Source: Bin5 sp965204525 (GTDB lineage: Bacteria > Chloroflexota > Anaerolineae > Caldilineales > Caldilineaceae). Taken from it: a stretch of 64,000 nt of DNA. A model generated the notes under the pieces. It had not been told where the DNA came from. It ran no database searches and was given only the letters and a program-made list of their open reading frames with translations. Positions 28,953-38,092 of this stretch are shown here, piece after piece. Position numbers and translations under genes: made by a program. How positions within the stretch are numbered: the stretch's first letter is position 1; each line of letters starts with the position of its first letter. Location: the NCBI GenBank assembly GCA_965204525.1, contig OZ241994.1, forward strand, positions 3,782,001-3,846,000, read 5' to 3'.

Positions 28953-30542
28953 CTACTCGGAATAGCTGGCCAGGTGGAAGCGCGGCGCTGACTGGCTGTA
29001 GATCACGCCGGAAAGGCCAGACGCCGCTGCGTTTATGTCCTCCTGGAAGGCCCATATGATCATACCGTCGTGATGGTAGAGATACTCCTGGACATCCATC
29101 CCCAGTTCAAGGCGCTTGTCGGAATCAACCTCTGCGATCAGCGCGCCGAGCAATGCATCATACTCTTCTCCCGCCATAGCGGTAATATTGAACCCTCCTT
29201 GGGACCCGGTCATCAGAGCCGCGTGTACCGCAGCGGGACGGTTGGTATGGATCGTGGACTGTAGCGGCGTCGACATCAGCCGCATGAAGTCACTAAAAAA
29301 CTGGTCGGCAGGGAGTTCCTCCAGCGTAAGCGTCACGCCGGCCTCCGCCAGCTGCTGTGCCAGTAATGTTGCGGCGGCGACCATGCCCGGATACACTTCG
29401 GCGGTCAAAATCGTGAGTTCAGTGACACCCGCAGCCTCGAAGAGGCGTCGCGCCTCTTCCAGATCGCGTTCGACCTGGGGCAGCGAGTCGTTGTAACCGG
29501 CCAGACCTTTACCGACGACGTCGTTCCCAACCTCGCCAAATCCAAACAGCACTGTGTTCACAAGCGCCTCACGGTCCACCACGAGCTTCAGGGCCCGCAC
29601 AACGTCCGGGTTGTCGAACGGCGGGATTGTGGTGTTCGCTGCGAATGAATGTGCAGTGGAGTTCGCCACGCCTGCGGGGAGAATTGCGATGTCCGGGTTG
29701 TCCGCTTCGGCTCTCGCGGCAGCGGGGTTGATGCCTGCGGCGTACTCTATCTCTCCGCCCTTCAGCGCGTTCAACCTGGCATTGGCGTCGCCGATGAATA
29801 TCACTTCGATTCCATCCAACAGGGGCGGACTGGCCCAATAGTTTTCGTTTCGAACCAAACGTATACTTTTGCCGGGCTCATAGGCCTCCAGCTTAAAGGG
29901 GCCGCTCCCAATCGCCTCCGCTCCACCGGTCGTTCCTTCCGGCACCACTATCGATATCGTGGCGAGGTTGCGGTCCAGGAAGTCCCCTTGGGGAAAGTGC
30001 AAGGGCACGACCAGGGTTTTCTCGTCGAGAATGCGAATGCTGGCAATGTCTATGTTGACAAAGAACTGCGCAAAGAAAGGCGCTTGCTCCGGGTCGGCAA
30101 ACGTGGCGAAAGAATAGACGACATCCTGCGGTCTCACCGGACTCCCATCGTGGAAGGTCGCTTCCTGCAGAACGATAGTCCACTCGCTGCCGTCTTCGTT
30201 AGGAGTCACCGACTCCGCCAAGCCCATCTGCACCTCCGAGCCGACAAGCCACGCCAGTGTATCGTAAACACCCCAGAGGCCAATCCAGTCCGCCAGACCC
30301 TGCGCGAAGAAGGGGTTGAATGTGTCGAAAGCTTCGCTGGGCGCGCCGATGCGAACCCAGCCGCCGCTTTCGTCCGCTCCCTCGCCTGTCGAATCGGCAG
30401 GAACTTCGGCGGCGCTTTCCATCGGGACCGTACACGCACTGAGCAAGAGCCCCAGCGCTACGGCGAAAATGACCACGGCATGACGCCATGAACTTCGTTG
30501 AAAGGACGTGTTGACACGACTATGCATTGAATTGTTAACCAT
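28953..30542 (-). CDS. ABC importer solute-binding lipoprotein, family 5 (OppA/NikA/CntA-like)
   Basis: A 529-residue family 5 binding protein with a lipoprotein signal: helix to residue 36 and lipobox L-S-A-C with C37. A short acidic linker precedes the mature domain, which has the usual F-x-P-F-F, F-H-D-G-x-P, G-S-G-P-F and N-x-x-Y-W landmarks. ATG 30542 follows AGAGGAG by a few bases. The family takes peptides, nickel, haem or metal-opine complexes. With a FhuF-like reductase gene upstream and no peptidase near, a metal chelate or siderophore is the better guess. Unlike the binding protein at 7578 it is of standard length and lipid-anchored. Confidence 0.88.
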   Translation of the reverse strand: MVNNSMHSRVNTSFQRSSWRHAVVIFAVALGLLLSACTVPMESAAEVPADSTGEGADESGGWVRIGAPSEAFDTFNPFFAQGLADWIGLWGVYDTLAWLVGSEVQMGLAESVTPNEDGSEWTIVLQEATFHDGSPVRPQDVVYSFATFADPEQAPFFAQFFVNIDIASIRILDEKTLVVPLHFPQGDFLDRNLATISIVVPEGTTGGAEAIGSGPFKLEAYEPGKSIRLVRNENYWASPPLLDGIEVIFIGDANARLNALKGGEIEYAAGINPAAARAEADNPDIAILPAGVANSTAHSFAANTTIPPFDNPDVVRALKLVVDREALVNTVLFGFGEVGNDVVGKGLAGYNDSLPQVERDLEEARRLFEAAGVTELTILTAEVYPGMVAAATLLAQQLAEAGVTLTLEELPADQFFSDFMRLMSTPLQSTIHTNRPAAVHAALMTGSQGGFNITAMAGEEYDALLGALIAEVDSDKRLELGMDVQEYLYHHDGMIIWAFQEDINAAASGLSGVIYSQSAPRFHLASYSE

Positions 30543-30659
30543 CTGTTCTCCTCTGATGTTCGGGTTAAGACCTGCAGTTCAAGACCGTTATGATAGTGAT
30601 GATATATCGGCCGGCGAGGCCCAATCTTTACACTCCTCGACAGCGTTTTCTACTACTGT

Positions 30660-31550
30660 TTACGATGTACTGGCAGGCTCAGACGAGGCGCAACTCTCGC
30701 GCTCGAGTTCGGCCACCCGGCGATCAAAGTAATACTGCTGCATCTCCCGCTGTTCCGGGATGGGCCGCAGCGCGCAGTAGCCGCACTTGCCCATGTCAGG
30801 ATGCAGGTGCTTCTGGCAGCATACTTCGACCCGCATGAACAGCGCCTGATGGTCTCCGCTCGTGAGGGGATAGACCGACAGGCGTTCGCGCAGCGGCTCG
30901 GGGCCGCGTTCCAGCAATGACGCTTCTTCGGCCAATGCTTCCTCAACAGTGAAGACTCCGGCCCTCTGCAAGCGCATAATCGCTCCCGCGCAGCAGGTCG
31001 CAACGTTTGCCCACATGACGTTCATGCCGAGCTTCGTCTGGGCGCGCACATGTGAAAAGAGCGGGCGCATATGGCGTTCAATCATGCGCTCGAACATCCA
31101 CGCAATCAGAGATTCGAAGTCCGCCACAGTTACTGCGTCGGCATGCGTCGCGGCGCTGTCGGAAGGAAGGGCCGCAAAGCGGCGGGAGCAGAAGGCGTAT
31201 TCGACGATTTCCCCCGAACTGTCGAGCCGAAGCGCGAAGTTCCCCGCGCTCACGTCCGGCGCGCGCTTCAGCGCATAGAGCCCATAGACGACGTCCGGCA
31301 CGAACAGATGCGTGTACCATGACATGAACAGCGCGGCCTGCAGGTACGGCCTTTCCGTCTTCATATACTTGCCAAAAAGGCCGAGCAGTTCTCTAAGCTT
31401 TTCTTCGTCGGCCAGGAGGTCACTGGCAAGATACCAGCCCGTCCCGGCCGGCGGACCGAATGACAATTCCGGGCCCGGATGCTCTTCGTTCCCGCCGGCA
31501 TCTGGGGCAAGCGCTTCTTCAAGTGGATGTATCTTCTCCGCAATGATCAT
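30660..31550 (-). CDS. FhuF-like siderophore-iron reductase
   Basis: A 296-residue cytoplasmic protein. Its C-terminal part carries the FhuF signature C-C-x10-C-x2-C (C244, C245, C256, C259), the ligands of an unusual [2Fe-2S] cluster. Upstream, M-W-A-N-V-A at about 179-184 matches the family's conserved W-x-N-V/A segment. FhuF proteins reduce ferric siderophores after import and so release iron. Length fits the family (about 260-300). The start at 31550 is preceded by GGAG at about 8 bases. It lies between an IrtAB/YbtPQ-like pair and an Opp-like importer, which strongly suggests iron or metallophore handling. A second cysteine pair, C186-C187, is not part of the known motif. Overall similarity outside the motif is modest. 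Confidence 0.72.
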   Translation of the reverse strand: MIIAEKIHPLEEALAPDAGGNEEHPGPELSFGPPAGTGWYLASDLLADEEKLRELLGLFGKYMKTERPYLQAALFMSWYTHLFVPDVVYGLYALKRAPDVSAGNFALRLDSSGEIVEYAFCSRRFAALPSDSAATHADAVTVADFESLIAWMFERMIERHMRPLFSHVRAQTKLGMNVMWANVATCCAGAIMRLQRAGVFTVEEALAEEASLLERGPEPLRERLSVYPLTSGDHQALFMRVEVCCQKHLHPDMGKCGYCALRPIPEQREMQQYYFDRRVAELERESCASSEPASTS

Positions 31551-31663
31551 GGGTCCCGCTCCATCGGGTGTTTAGGCCGGCATACCGATCAGCTCTTCCC
31601 TTCGGTCGCTCGCCCGGCGAATAGGAATGAACATCGGCATTGTCGTGATGGGGTCCTCGATTA

Positions 31664-33472
31664 TCACGCACTCGACGTCGAAGAGACAGGAGGGCGAGCC
31701 CCTATCCGCCATTCGGACGCGCGTTGTCGATCGAACCACAGTTGGTAGTAGCGGCCGTCCTCCTGCTCCATCAGCGCCTCGTGTACGCCGCTTTGTACAA
31801 GCTGTCCGGAATCAAAGACCAGAATCTGGTCGGCGGCCTGAATCGTTGGCAGACGGTGCGCCACGATGAGTACGGTTTTGTTGTGCAGCAAGTTGACCAG
31901 CGCCGCCCGAACCGCGCGGTCATTTATTGGGTCCAGCGAGGAAGTGGGCTCGTCAAGCAGGACGATCGGTGAGTCCTTCAAGACAGCGCGCGCGATCGAG
32001 AGGCGCTGGCGTTCACCTCCGGAAAGCGTGGCGCCGCCTTCCCCTACGATGGTGTCGTAGCCCTGGGGCAACTCGACGATGAACTCGTGTGCCTGCGCCG
32101 CGCGCGCAGCCTCTTCGATTTCGGCGTCCGTTGCGTCGGGGCGGCCAAAGGCGATGTTTTCGCGCACCGTTGCCCGGAACAGGTAGACATCCTGAAAGAC
32201 CACGGTTATGCGTTCGAAGAGCTGCTGATGGGTGAGCTCTCGAACATCGATGCCGCCAATGCGTACAGAACCTTCGTCGACATCCCAGAAGCGAGACACG
32301 AGGTTCAGGATGGTGCTCTTTCCCGCGCCGGAAGGTCCGACGATTGCCGTCGTCGTCCCCGCGTGGGCGGCGAATGTGACATCTTTCAGAACCGGTATCG
32401 ATTCGTATCCAAAATGGACCTGTTCGAACTCTACGTCATGGCCCTGGGGCTCTGCGCGGGGCATCTCCGGCGCGATCTGCTCTTCAAGATCCATGATTCG
32501 ACCGATGCGCTCGAGCGCGGCATCGCCGAGGCGGAGGACTTCAAAATGCCCTGCGAGCGCCACGATCGGCCCGTAGACGCGCAAGACCAGAACGAGAAAA
32601 ATCAGTACGATACTCGCGTCAATGGCGCCCCCAAACCAGCGGTAGGCAACCGCGGCGATGACCACCGGTACCCCCATCTGGACAACGCCGACCGTCAGGA
32701 TTCCCAAAGGCAGAAGGCGCACTACGAGCTGGTTGTTGATCTGGCGAATCGCGGCCACCGCACGTGTATAGTGGCTGAGGCGGTCGTTCGTGCGGTTGAA
32801 GGCTCTGGCCACCGTGATTCCCTGCACGTACTCCAGCATCCGCCCGCTCGATTCGGCGAGACGGTCGCCGCGCGCCAGCGCCAGCGCCTTGAACCGGTTG
32901 TTGACCCAAATGAACAGCGGCCCGGCGACGATAAGGCTTATTGTGACGGCTGCCGCCAGAGGCGCGTCAATGAATACCATCGCCATTACCACAAAGATCG
33001 GCAGCCCGATCGCGCCAAACAACGCTGGAATCGCATCTGACACATATTGTGTCACCATTTCAAAGTCGGAGGTGAAGTTCGCGGTAACGTCCCCGGTCGA
33101 ACGCGAACGCAGTGTCCCCAAGGGCAGGCGCTGCACGTGTCCGAGCGTCGACGCCCGCGCATCGCCGACCGCAAAGAAGGTGCCGATCCACCCGTAATAG
33201 TTACTGGCGTACCAGATTCCGAACTGGAGGCAAATCGCAACTACGGTTACGCCGGTCGCAATCCACGCGTGGGTTGTTGTCAATGTTCCCGCCCGCAGAT
33301 GGTCGACCACCCAGACGAGAAACACAACCGGAATGCCGGCGCACATCGCCTGCAAAAAGCGCAACGCAACCGACATCTTGAGGTCCCGGCCGCGCGGGCC
33401 CAGCAGGCGCCACGCCGTCCTGATGGGACCTATGTAGAAGGGGCGCAAACCGCGCAATGTCTCCTGCGTCAT
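31664..33472 (-). CDS. ABC transporter of the exporter fold, siderophore-import type (IrtA/YbtP-like)
   Basis: A 602-residue half transporter: membrane domain (about residues 25-310) and ATPase with Walker A GPSGAGKST, signature LSGGE-R-Q-R, Walker B V-L-L-D-E-P and switch I-V-A-H-R, all intact. It is translationally coupled (ATGA overlap) to the companion at 33469, making an obligate heterodimer likely. Mycobacterial IrtA carries an N-terminal flavin reductase domain. None is present here, and a separate FhuF-like reductase follows 113 bases downstream instead, which would supply the same step. The import role is inferred from the partner's motif and the context. An ordinary exporter is the alternative. 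Confidence 0.8.
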   Translation of the reverse strand: MTQETLRGLRPFYIGPIRTAWRLLGPRGRDLKMSVALRFLQAMCAGIPVVFLVWVVDHLRAGTLTTTHAWIATGVTVVAICLQFGIWYASNYYGWIGTFFAVGDARASTLGHVQRLPLGTLRSRSTGDVTANFTSDFEMVTQYVSDAIPALFGAIGLPIFVVMAMVFIDAPLAAAVTISLIVAGPLFIWVNNRFKALALARGDRLAESSGRMLEYVQGITVARAFNRTNDRLSHYTRAVAAIRQINNQLVVRLLPLGILTVGVVQMGVPVVIAAVAYRWFGGAIDASIVLIFLVLVLRVYGPIVALAGHFEVLRLGDAALERIGRIMDLEEQIAPEMPRAEPQGHDVEFEQVHFGYESIPVLKDVTFAAHAGTTTAIVGPSGAGKSTILNLVSRFWDVDEGSVRIGGIDVRELTHQQLFERITVVFQDVYLFRATVRENIAFGRPDATDAEIEEAARAAQAHEFIVELPQGYDTIVGEGGATLSGGERQRLSIARAVLKDSPIVLLDEPTSSLDPINDRAVRAALVNLLHNKTVLIVAHRLPTIQAADQILVFDSGQLVQSGVHEALMEQEDGRYYQLWFDRQRASEWRIGARPPVSSTSSA

Positions 33473-35361
33473 GCAGCGACCCCTTCACCTGTCAGCGCTG
33501 GCTCTGTTCGCTGCCCTGCCGTGAGCGCAATCTGGGATGCGCTCGAAAACGCTTCCCACATCTGCGCGTAAAGCCCCTCCTGTTCGATCAGTTCTTCATG
33601 GCGGCCGCGCTCGACGATGCGTCCTTCGTCGAGCACGATCGTCTGATCTGCCCCGGCGACGGTGGAAAGACGATGCGCGATGATGATGACTGTCCGCCCC
33701 TCTGCCAGACCGTCCACCGCCTCCTGCAAGGCCACTTCGTTCTCCGGATCGGCGAAGGCCGTTGCCTCGTCGAGAATGACGATCGGAGCCTGTTTGATTA
33801 CTGCTCGCGCGATAGCCAATCTCTGGCGCTCGCCTCCCGACAGCCGGTCCCCCGCCTCGCCGAGCGAAGTCTCGTACCCCTGTGGCAGCGCCGAGATGAA
33901 TTCGTGAGCACGGGCGGCCTTCGCCGCTTCGACAATCTCTTCTTCGGTCGCATCCGGTTTCGCCAAACGCAGGTTCGCCGCCACCGAACTGTTGAACAGG
34001 AAAGTCTCCTGAAAGACAAACGCGACCTGGTCCATCAGCTGTACCATCGGCATCTCCCGAATGTCGACACCGCCGATTCTGATCGCGCCATCCCCCACGT
34101 CCCAAAAACGAGCGATCAGCCGGGCCAGGGTTGATTTTCCGGCGCCCGAAGGGCCGACGACTGCGGTAACCGTACCCGGCTCTGCCGTGAAGGTGATGCT
34201 CTGCAGTGCCCGCCGGGATGGATCGGTCCCGTTTTCGTAGGAGAATCCGACGTCAATGATCTCGATGCGGGCGCCGTCTACGGACGCCGTTTCCCTGGCC
34301 TGCGGCAATACGTCCGCTTCGTCCAACTCGCGTACCAGTCGCGCGCCAAGCCCAATGTGAGCCATCGTGGTCATTACATGGAGAAGACGCATGAGCGGCA
34401 AAGTGAATCCAAGTCCAGCGATGAAGAAGAAGAGCAGAGATGAAGTGTCGATCATCCCCAGGTGCCAGAACATAAGTCCAAAGGGAATGACCGTAAGGAC
34501 TGGGGAAGTCACCAATACGTAAAAGACTGTGAAGAGCGGCAGAAATTCCCGACCCCAATCAGCTTCATACTGCGCGGCATCGTCGATTGCAGCTTTAGTC
34601 TCTCCGAAGACCCGGCCTGTCCCGTTGAAGGTCCGCACAATCGGCATCGCCCGGATAAATTCCACAATCGAGGAGTTCATGCGCGCCATACTGCGCGTAT
34701 ACGCACTCAGCTTGCCGCTGCCGATTCTGACGCCTATCCCTATAATCGGCAACGCGATGACAACGACCACAAGGCTCACCAGGGCCATGCGCCATTCCAC
34801 AACAAACAGCCAGACGATCAGGAACAGCATCGAAGTGAACGACGAAACCGCGTCCGGCACAATGTGTGCAAGGAAGAGTTCAAGCCTCTCGATATCGTCG
34901 CTGAGTACCCGCTGAATCTGACCGGAGCGTTTGCTGGTGAGAAAGCCCAACGGAACATGGCCGAGGCGCTGACCTATGCGCAACCGCAGCTGCTCGAGTG
35001 TCGCATAGGCCCCGCGATGCGAAGTCCACTCCGAAGCGGCCGCGAGCGCATATTGGAGTATCAGGAACACTGCCGTAAGCGCCGCGTAAAAGAACAACCC
35101 TGCGCGCGTGGCGTCCCCGCTGACGACGTCGTCCACTGCACGGTAAATGGCCCAGAACGGACCCAGCATCGCCAGCGAAGAGATCGTCGACAGGATAGCT
35201 GCTGCGGCAAACGCCTTCCAGCCGGTACGAGCAAAGGGGAGCATGAGCTTGAAACCGGTCAAAAGGTTGATCTCTTCGGAGCCGGTGACAGCCGTGGACT
35301 TCGTCGCAGCAGACGCCGCGGTTTCTGTCGAAGGAGAGACTGTCAAGGTGGATTCAGTCAC
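33469..35361 (-). CDS. ABC transporter of the exporter fold, siderophore-import type (IrtB/YbtQ-like)
   Basis: About 630 residues: membrane domain (about 40-330) and ATPase with GPSGAGKST, LSGGE-R-Q-R, and a Walker B/D-loop reading V-I-L-D-E-A-T-A-F-A-D-P-E-N-E. The A-T-A-F-A-D-P-E-N-E version is typical of the IrtB/YbtQ group of siderophore ABC proteins. The usual multidrug version is A-T-S-A-L-D. The start is uncertain: GTG 35361 has AGAGAGG six bases upstream and is preferred over an ATG at 35484, whose extra 41 residues look non-coding. It is the first gene of the ten-gene minus-strand cluster and overlaps the next by four bases. Confidence 0.8.
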   Translation of the reverse strand: MTESTLTVSPSTETAASAATKSTAVTGSEEINLLTGFKLMLPFARTGWKAFAAAAILSTISSLAMLGPFWAIYRAVDDVVSGDATRAGLFFYAALTAVFLILQYALAAASEWTSHRGAYATLEQLRLRIGQRLGHVPLGFLTSKRSGQIQRVLSDDIERLELFLAHIVPDAVSSFTSMLFLIVWLFVVEWRMALVSLVVVVIALPIIGIGVRIGSGKLSAYTRSMARMNSSIVEFIRAMPIVRTFNGTGRVFGETKAAIDDAAQYEADWGREFLPLFTVFYVLVTSPVLTVIPFGLMFWHLGMIDTSSLLFFFIAGLGFTLPLMRLLHVMTTMAHIGLGARLVRELDEADVLPQARETASVDGARIEIIDVGFSYENGTDPSRRALQSITFTAEPGTVTAVVGPSGAGKSTLARLIARFWDVGDGAIRIGGVDIREMPMVQLMDQVAFVFQETFLFNSSVAANLRLAKPDATEEEIVEAAKAARAHEFISALPQGYETSLGEAGDRLSGGERQRLAIARAVIKQAPIVILDEATAFADPENEVALQEAVDGLAEGRTVIIIAHRLSTVAGADQTIVLDEGRIVERGRHEELIEQEGLYAQMWEAFSSASQIALTAGQRTEPALTGEGVAA

Positions 35362-35590
35362 CGGTAACCTCTCTGATAGATCCTGAAAGAGGGGGAAGCG
35401 GCTACTTTGCCATGCACGCAAACTCGAGCTATTCTCTGAGCCTCGGCGCCCAACAATTGCGGCGTATAGAGGGAACACGGACAACCTCCCCGGGGCGATA
35501 CGAACATGGGTTATCGCTTAGGAAGGGCCGCACGTCGGGAAAGTATAGCACGCATAAAGGCCAAAAATTGGAGAAAATCCGTGCGGTTTC

Positions 35591-35610
35591 CCTTAACTTC
35601 TTTGTTAAGG
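35591..35610. promoter_or_regulatory. operator-like palindrome CCTTAAC-N6-GTTAAGG
   Basis: Two exact 7-base arms are separated by TTCTTT. The site lies about 230 bases upstream of the IrtB-like gene and about 45 bases upstream of a minus-strand TATACT. It does not match Fur or DtxR/IdeR consensus. It could be a repressor site or an RNA hairpin. Confidence 0.4.
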
Positions 35611-35883
35611 AAGATTTACTACTGCTTTAATCAATGTTGCGAGTTGAACTTAAGCGACTGCTCCCTTCACTCATTCCGAAAGCGAGTCACTACCGCGCCG
35701 GCTCAGAGGTCTCACAGCGTCCCTGTCTTCGCAGCAATCGTACGCCCAGGCCCCACACCTCCTTACGAAACACGGGCGCCTTTCCCGTTATCCGGCACAC
35801 AAGAGATGATGCCGTGCCATGCGTGTCGGGATCGCGGATATACACTCCCCCGGCAGACGGGATAGCCCGGTCTCTGGAGTGCA

Positions 35884-35892
35884 TGGTATGAT
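35884..35892 (+). promoter_or_regulatory. extended -10 promoter of the response regulator gene
   Basis: TGG-TATGAT is a TGn extended -10 with five of six consensus bases. No good -35 is present. The start would be near 35899, with about 55 nt of leader. Confidence 0.45.
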
Positions 35893-35954
35893 TATGAGAG
35901 TAAGAATCAGCCCGTATCGCGTGCAGGGGCGAAGAGATCCGAGGGAACGTCGTA

Positions 35955-36680
35955 ATGTCGCAAACCGGCCCCGCCAAACAGATCCTGGTCGTTGACGACG
36001 AACCGCGTATGGTGCGGTTCGTGAAGATGAACCTGGACCTGGAAGGCTATCAGACGCTGGAAGCCAATGACGGCTTCCAGGCGCTGGAAAAGATACGGGA
36101 GTATGAACCCAATCTCGTGCTTCTGGACGTCGAAATGCCCGGCCTGGACGGTTTCGAAACACTCAAACGGCTGCGCGAGATCAGCGATATTCCCGCCATT
36201 ATGCTGACCGTGCGCTCCGACGAGGAAGACCGTATCAAAGGGCTGGACCTGGGCGCGGATGACTACGTGGCAAAGCCGTTCAGTCCGCGGGAGCTGTCCA
36301 GCCGGATTCGGGCGGTGTTGCGTCGTTTTGAAGTGACCAATGCCCGGCCGGAAGATCAGATTATCACCATCGATGACCGGTTGCAGGTGGATCTGCAGCG
36401 GCGTGATGTCATTGTCGACGGGGAACGGCTGAGTCTGCGCCCTACCGAATACCGGCTCCTCCACCAGCTCATCCAGAACGCCGGTTGGGTGGTCCCCCAT
36501 GAGGTTCTGTTGACGAAAGTATGGGGGCACGAATACGTAAACGACAATCACCTGTTGCGTCTGTATATCACCTATCTCCGCAAGAAGATCGAAACGGATC
36601 CATCAAAGCCGCGCTACATATTCACCGAACGGGGTCTGGGTTATCGATTCCGTGACTACAAGGATTCAGCACAGTCCTGA
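35955..36680 (+). CDS. OmpR/PhoB-family response regulator
   Basis: A 241-residue two-component regulator. The receiver domain (about 9-122) has the acidic pair D14-D15, phospho-acceptor D58 in L-L-D-V-E-M-P-G and the conserved K107 in V-A-K-P-F. The C-terminal winged-helix DNA-binding domain (about 138-235) has L-S-L-R-P-T-E-Y-R-L-L and ends with G-L-G-Y-R-F. ATG 35955 is preceded by GAGGGA. No histidine kinase lies beside it, so it is an orphan here. It sits between the transporter cluster, which is divergent, and rpsB on the same strand. Whether it controls either is unknown. Confidence 0.93.
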   Translation: MSQTGPAKQILVVDDEPRMVRFVKMNLDLEGYQTLEANDGFQALEKIREYEPNLVLLDVEMPGLDGFETLKRLREISDIPAIMLTVRSDEEDRIKGLDLGADDYVAKPFSPRELSSRIRAVLRRFEVTNARPEDQIITIDDRLQVDLQRRDVIVDGERLSLRPTEYRLLHQLIQNAGWVVPHEVLLTKVWGHEYVNDNHLLRLYITYLRKKIETDPSKPRYIFTERGLGYRFRDYKDSAQS

Positions 36681-36897
36681 CCCGTGTCAGAGTTGTCAAA
36701 CGATCCGGCAGGATCATTTTTGAACACAGCGCCGACTATGTTAACATTCACAGTTGGTCTGTGATGGCTTAACATTTCCAACCGTTCAGATCGAGTTACT
36801 ATCCATTCAACACGTCCTGGGACTGAGGAATGGGGTGCCGCCAGTATGCGGTCATTCCCAGCGCGAACAGGGCGGAAGAGAAACCCTGGAGGTTCTT

Positions 36898-37851
36898 GTG
36901 GCATCAGTCGTTACCATGAAGCAGCTGCTGGAGGCCGGCGTACATTTCGGGCACAGGACCCGGCGCTGGAATCCGAAAATGCGTCAGTATATCTTTACTG
37001 AGCGCAGTGGAATTCACATCATCGATCTGCACCAGACGATGACGCGAATCAACGAATACTATGAGATGGTGCGTCGTCTGGTCGCCGAAGGCGGCACAGT
37101 CCTGTTTGTCGGTACAAAGAGGCAGGCGCAGGGCACCGTCGAACAGGAGGCGACCCGTTGCGGGATGCCCTACATCCACAATCGCTGGCTGGGGGGCACG
37201 CTGACAAATTGGGCCACGATCAAACAACGAATCGACTATCTGAATCGCCAGGAACGGCGTAAGTCCAATGGCGAATTCCAGTCGCTTCCCAAGATCGAGC
37301 AACTGGTCATCGATCGTGAACTCGCCAAGTTGAATCGTCGTATCGGCGGGATCAAGACGCTCACCGCAATGCCCAATCTGATCTTCGTGATCGATACGCA
37401 ACGAGAAGAGTTGGCCGTCAAGGAATCGAACAAGATCGGCGTCCCTCTGATCGCAGTGGCGGATACCAACTCTGACCCGGACGAAATCACTTATGTCATA
37501 CCGGGCAATGATGATGCGATTCGAGCCGTTAAACTGATTACACGGATTATCGCTGATGCAGTTGAAGAGGGACGGCGTTTCCGCGAAGTGGAAATGGTAG
37601 AGACCGGACAGGTTTCTGACGACGAACTGGCGGAATTGGAGCAGTACCTCGGGCCGAGCACACTGGCCAAGCTGCAAGGCATGGAAGAGGAAGAAGGGCA
37701 GGAAGTAGAAGCAAGCGAATCCGCAGTGCCGGCCGCCAGCGACTCTGAGGAAGAGAATACAGCGGCTGTCGCTGAAGCGGAACAAGCTCAGACGGGCGAG
37801 GAAGCGCCCCCTGAGCAGGCGGAAACTGAGCCGGTCAGCGAAGAGGGGTAG
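36898..37851 (+). CDS. rpsB: 30S ribosomal protein S2 with long acidic C-terminal tail
   Basis: A 317-residue S2. GTG 36898 is the start: GGAGG lies five bases upstream and the protein then opens M-A-S-V-V-T-M-K-Q-L-L-E-A-G-V-H-F-G-H, as in other S2 proteins. Longer frames upstream are discarded. Residues about 8-230 are the ordinary S2 fold (R-W-N-P-K-M, R-W-L-G-G-T-L-T-N). The last 70-85 residues are an extra Glu/Ala-rich, strongly acidic tail that most S2 proteins lack. S2 binds late to the 30S subunit near the platform/head junction together with S1. It heads the conserved order rpsB-tsf-pyrH-frr. Confidence 0.96.
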   Translation: MASVVTMKQLLEAGVHFGHRTRRWNPKMRQYIFTERSGIHIIDLHQTMTRINEYYEMVRRLVAEGGTVLFVGTKRQAQGTVEQEATRCGMPYIHNRWLGGTLTNWATIKQRIDYLNRQERRKSNGEFQSLPKIEQLVIDRELAKLNRRIGGIKTLTAMPNLIFVIDTQREELAVKESNKIGVPLIAVADTNSDPDEITYVIPGNDDAIRAVKLITRIIADAVEEGRRFREVEMVETGQVSDDELAELEQYLGPSTLAKLQGMEEEEGQEVEASESAVPAASDSEEENTAAVAEAEQAQTGEEAPPEQAETEPVSEEG

Positions 37852-38092
37852 CCGCCGCTGCTGTGCACTGGTCTGGCCTATACACTGGCCGCGGCGCAAC
37901 AGCGAATATCTGCAGCAATGTCACGTTGAAATGGCGACGCAGAGTCAATTGCGCGCCGAAATCGGACAATCAGACGAATCGTCCGCACGGCTGTGAAGGC
38001 GTAAAGTTAGCGCAGTGCGGACGATTACGCGGAAACAGCGTGCACGCATTGACGTGTGAACAATCTGCAGCAGGGGAATCAGGAGGAGGAGT

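Larger units (their letters stand above)
35362..35954. other. intergenic control region between the metallophore cluster and the response regulator
   Basis: About 590 bases with no supported gene, between divergent genes. It contains a perfect 7-bp palindrome with 6-base loop at 35591-35610, a minus-strand -10-like TATACT at 35547-35542 without a clear -35, and an extended -10 for the plus-strand regulator at 35884-35892. Short open frames here have no recognisable protein features. Confidence 0.6.
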
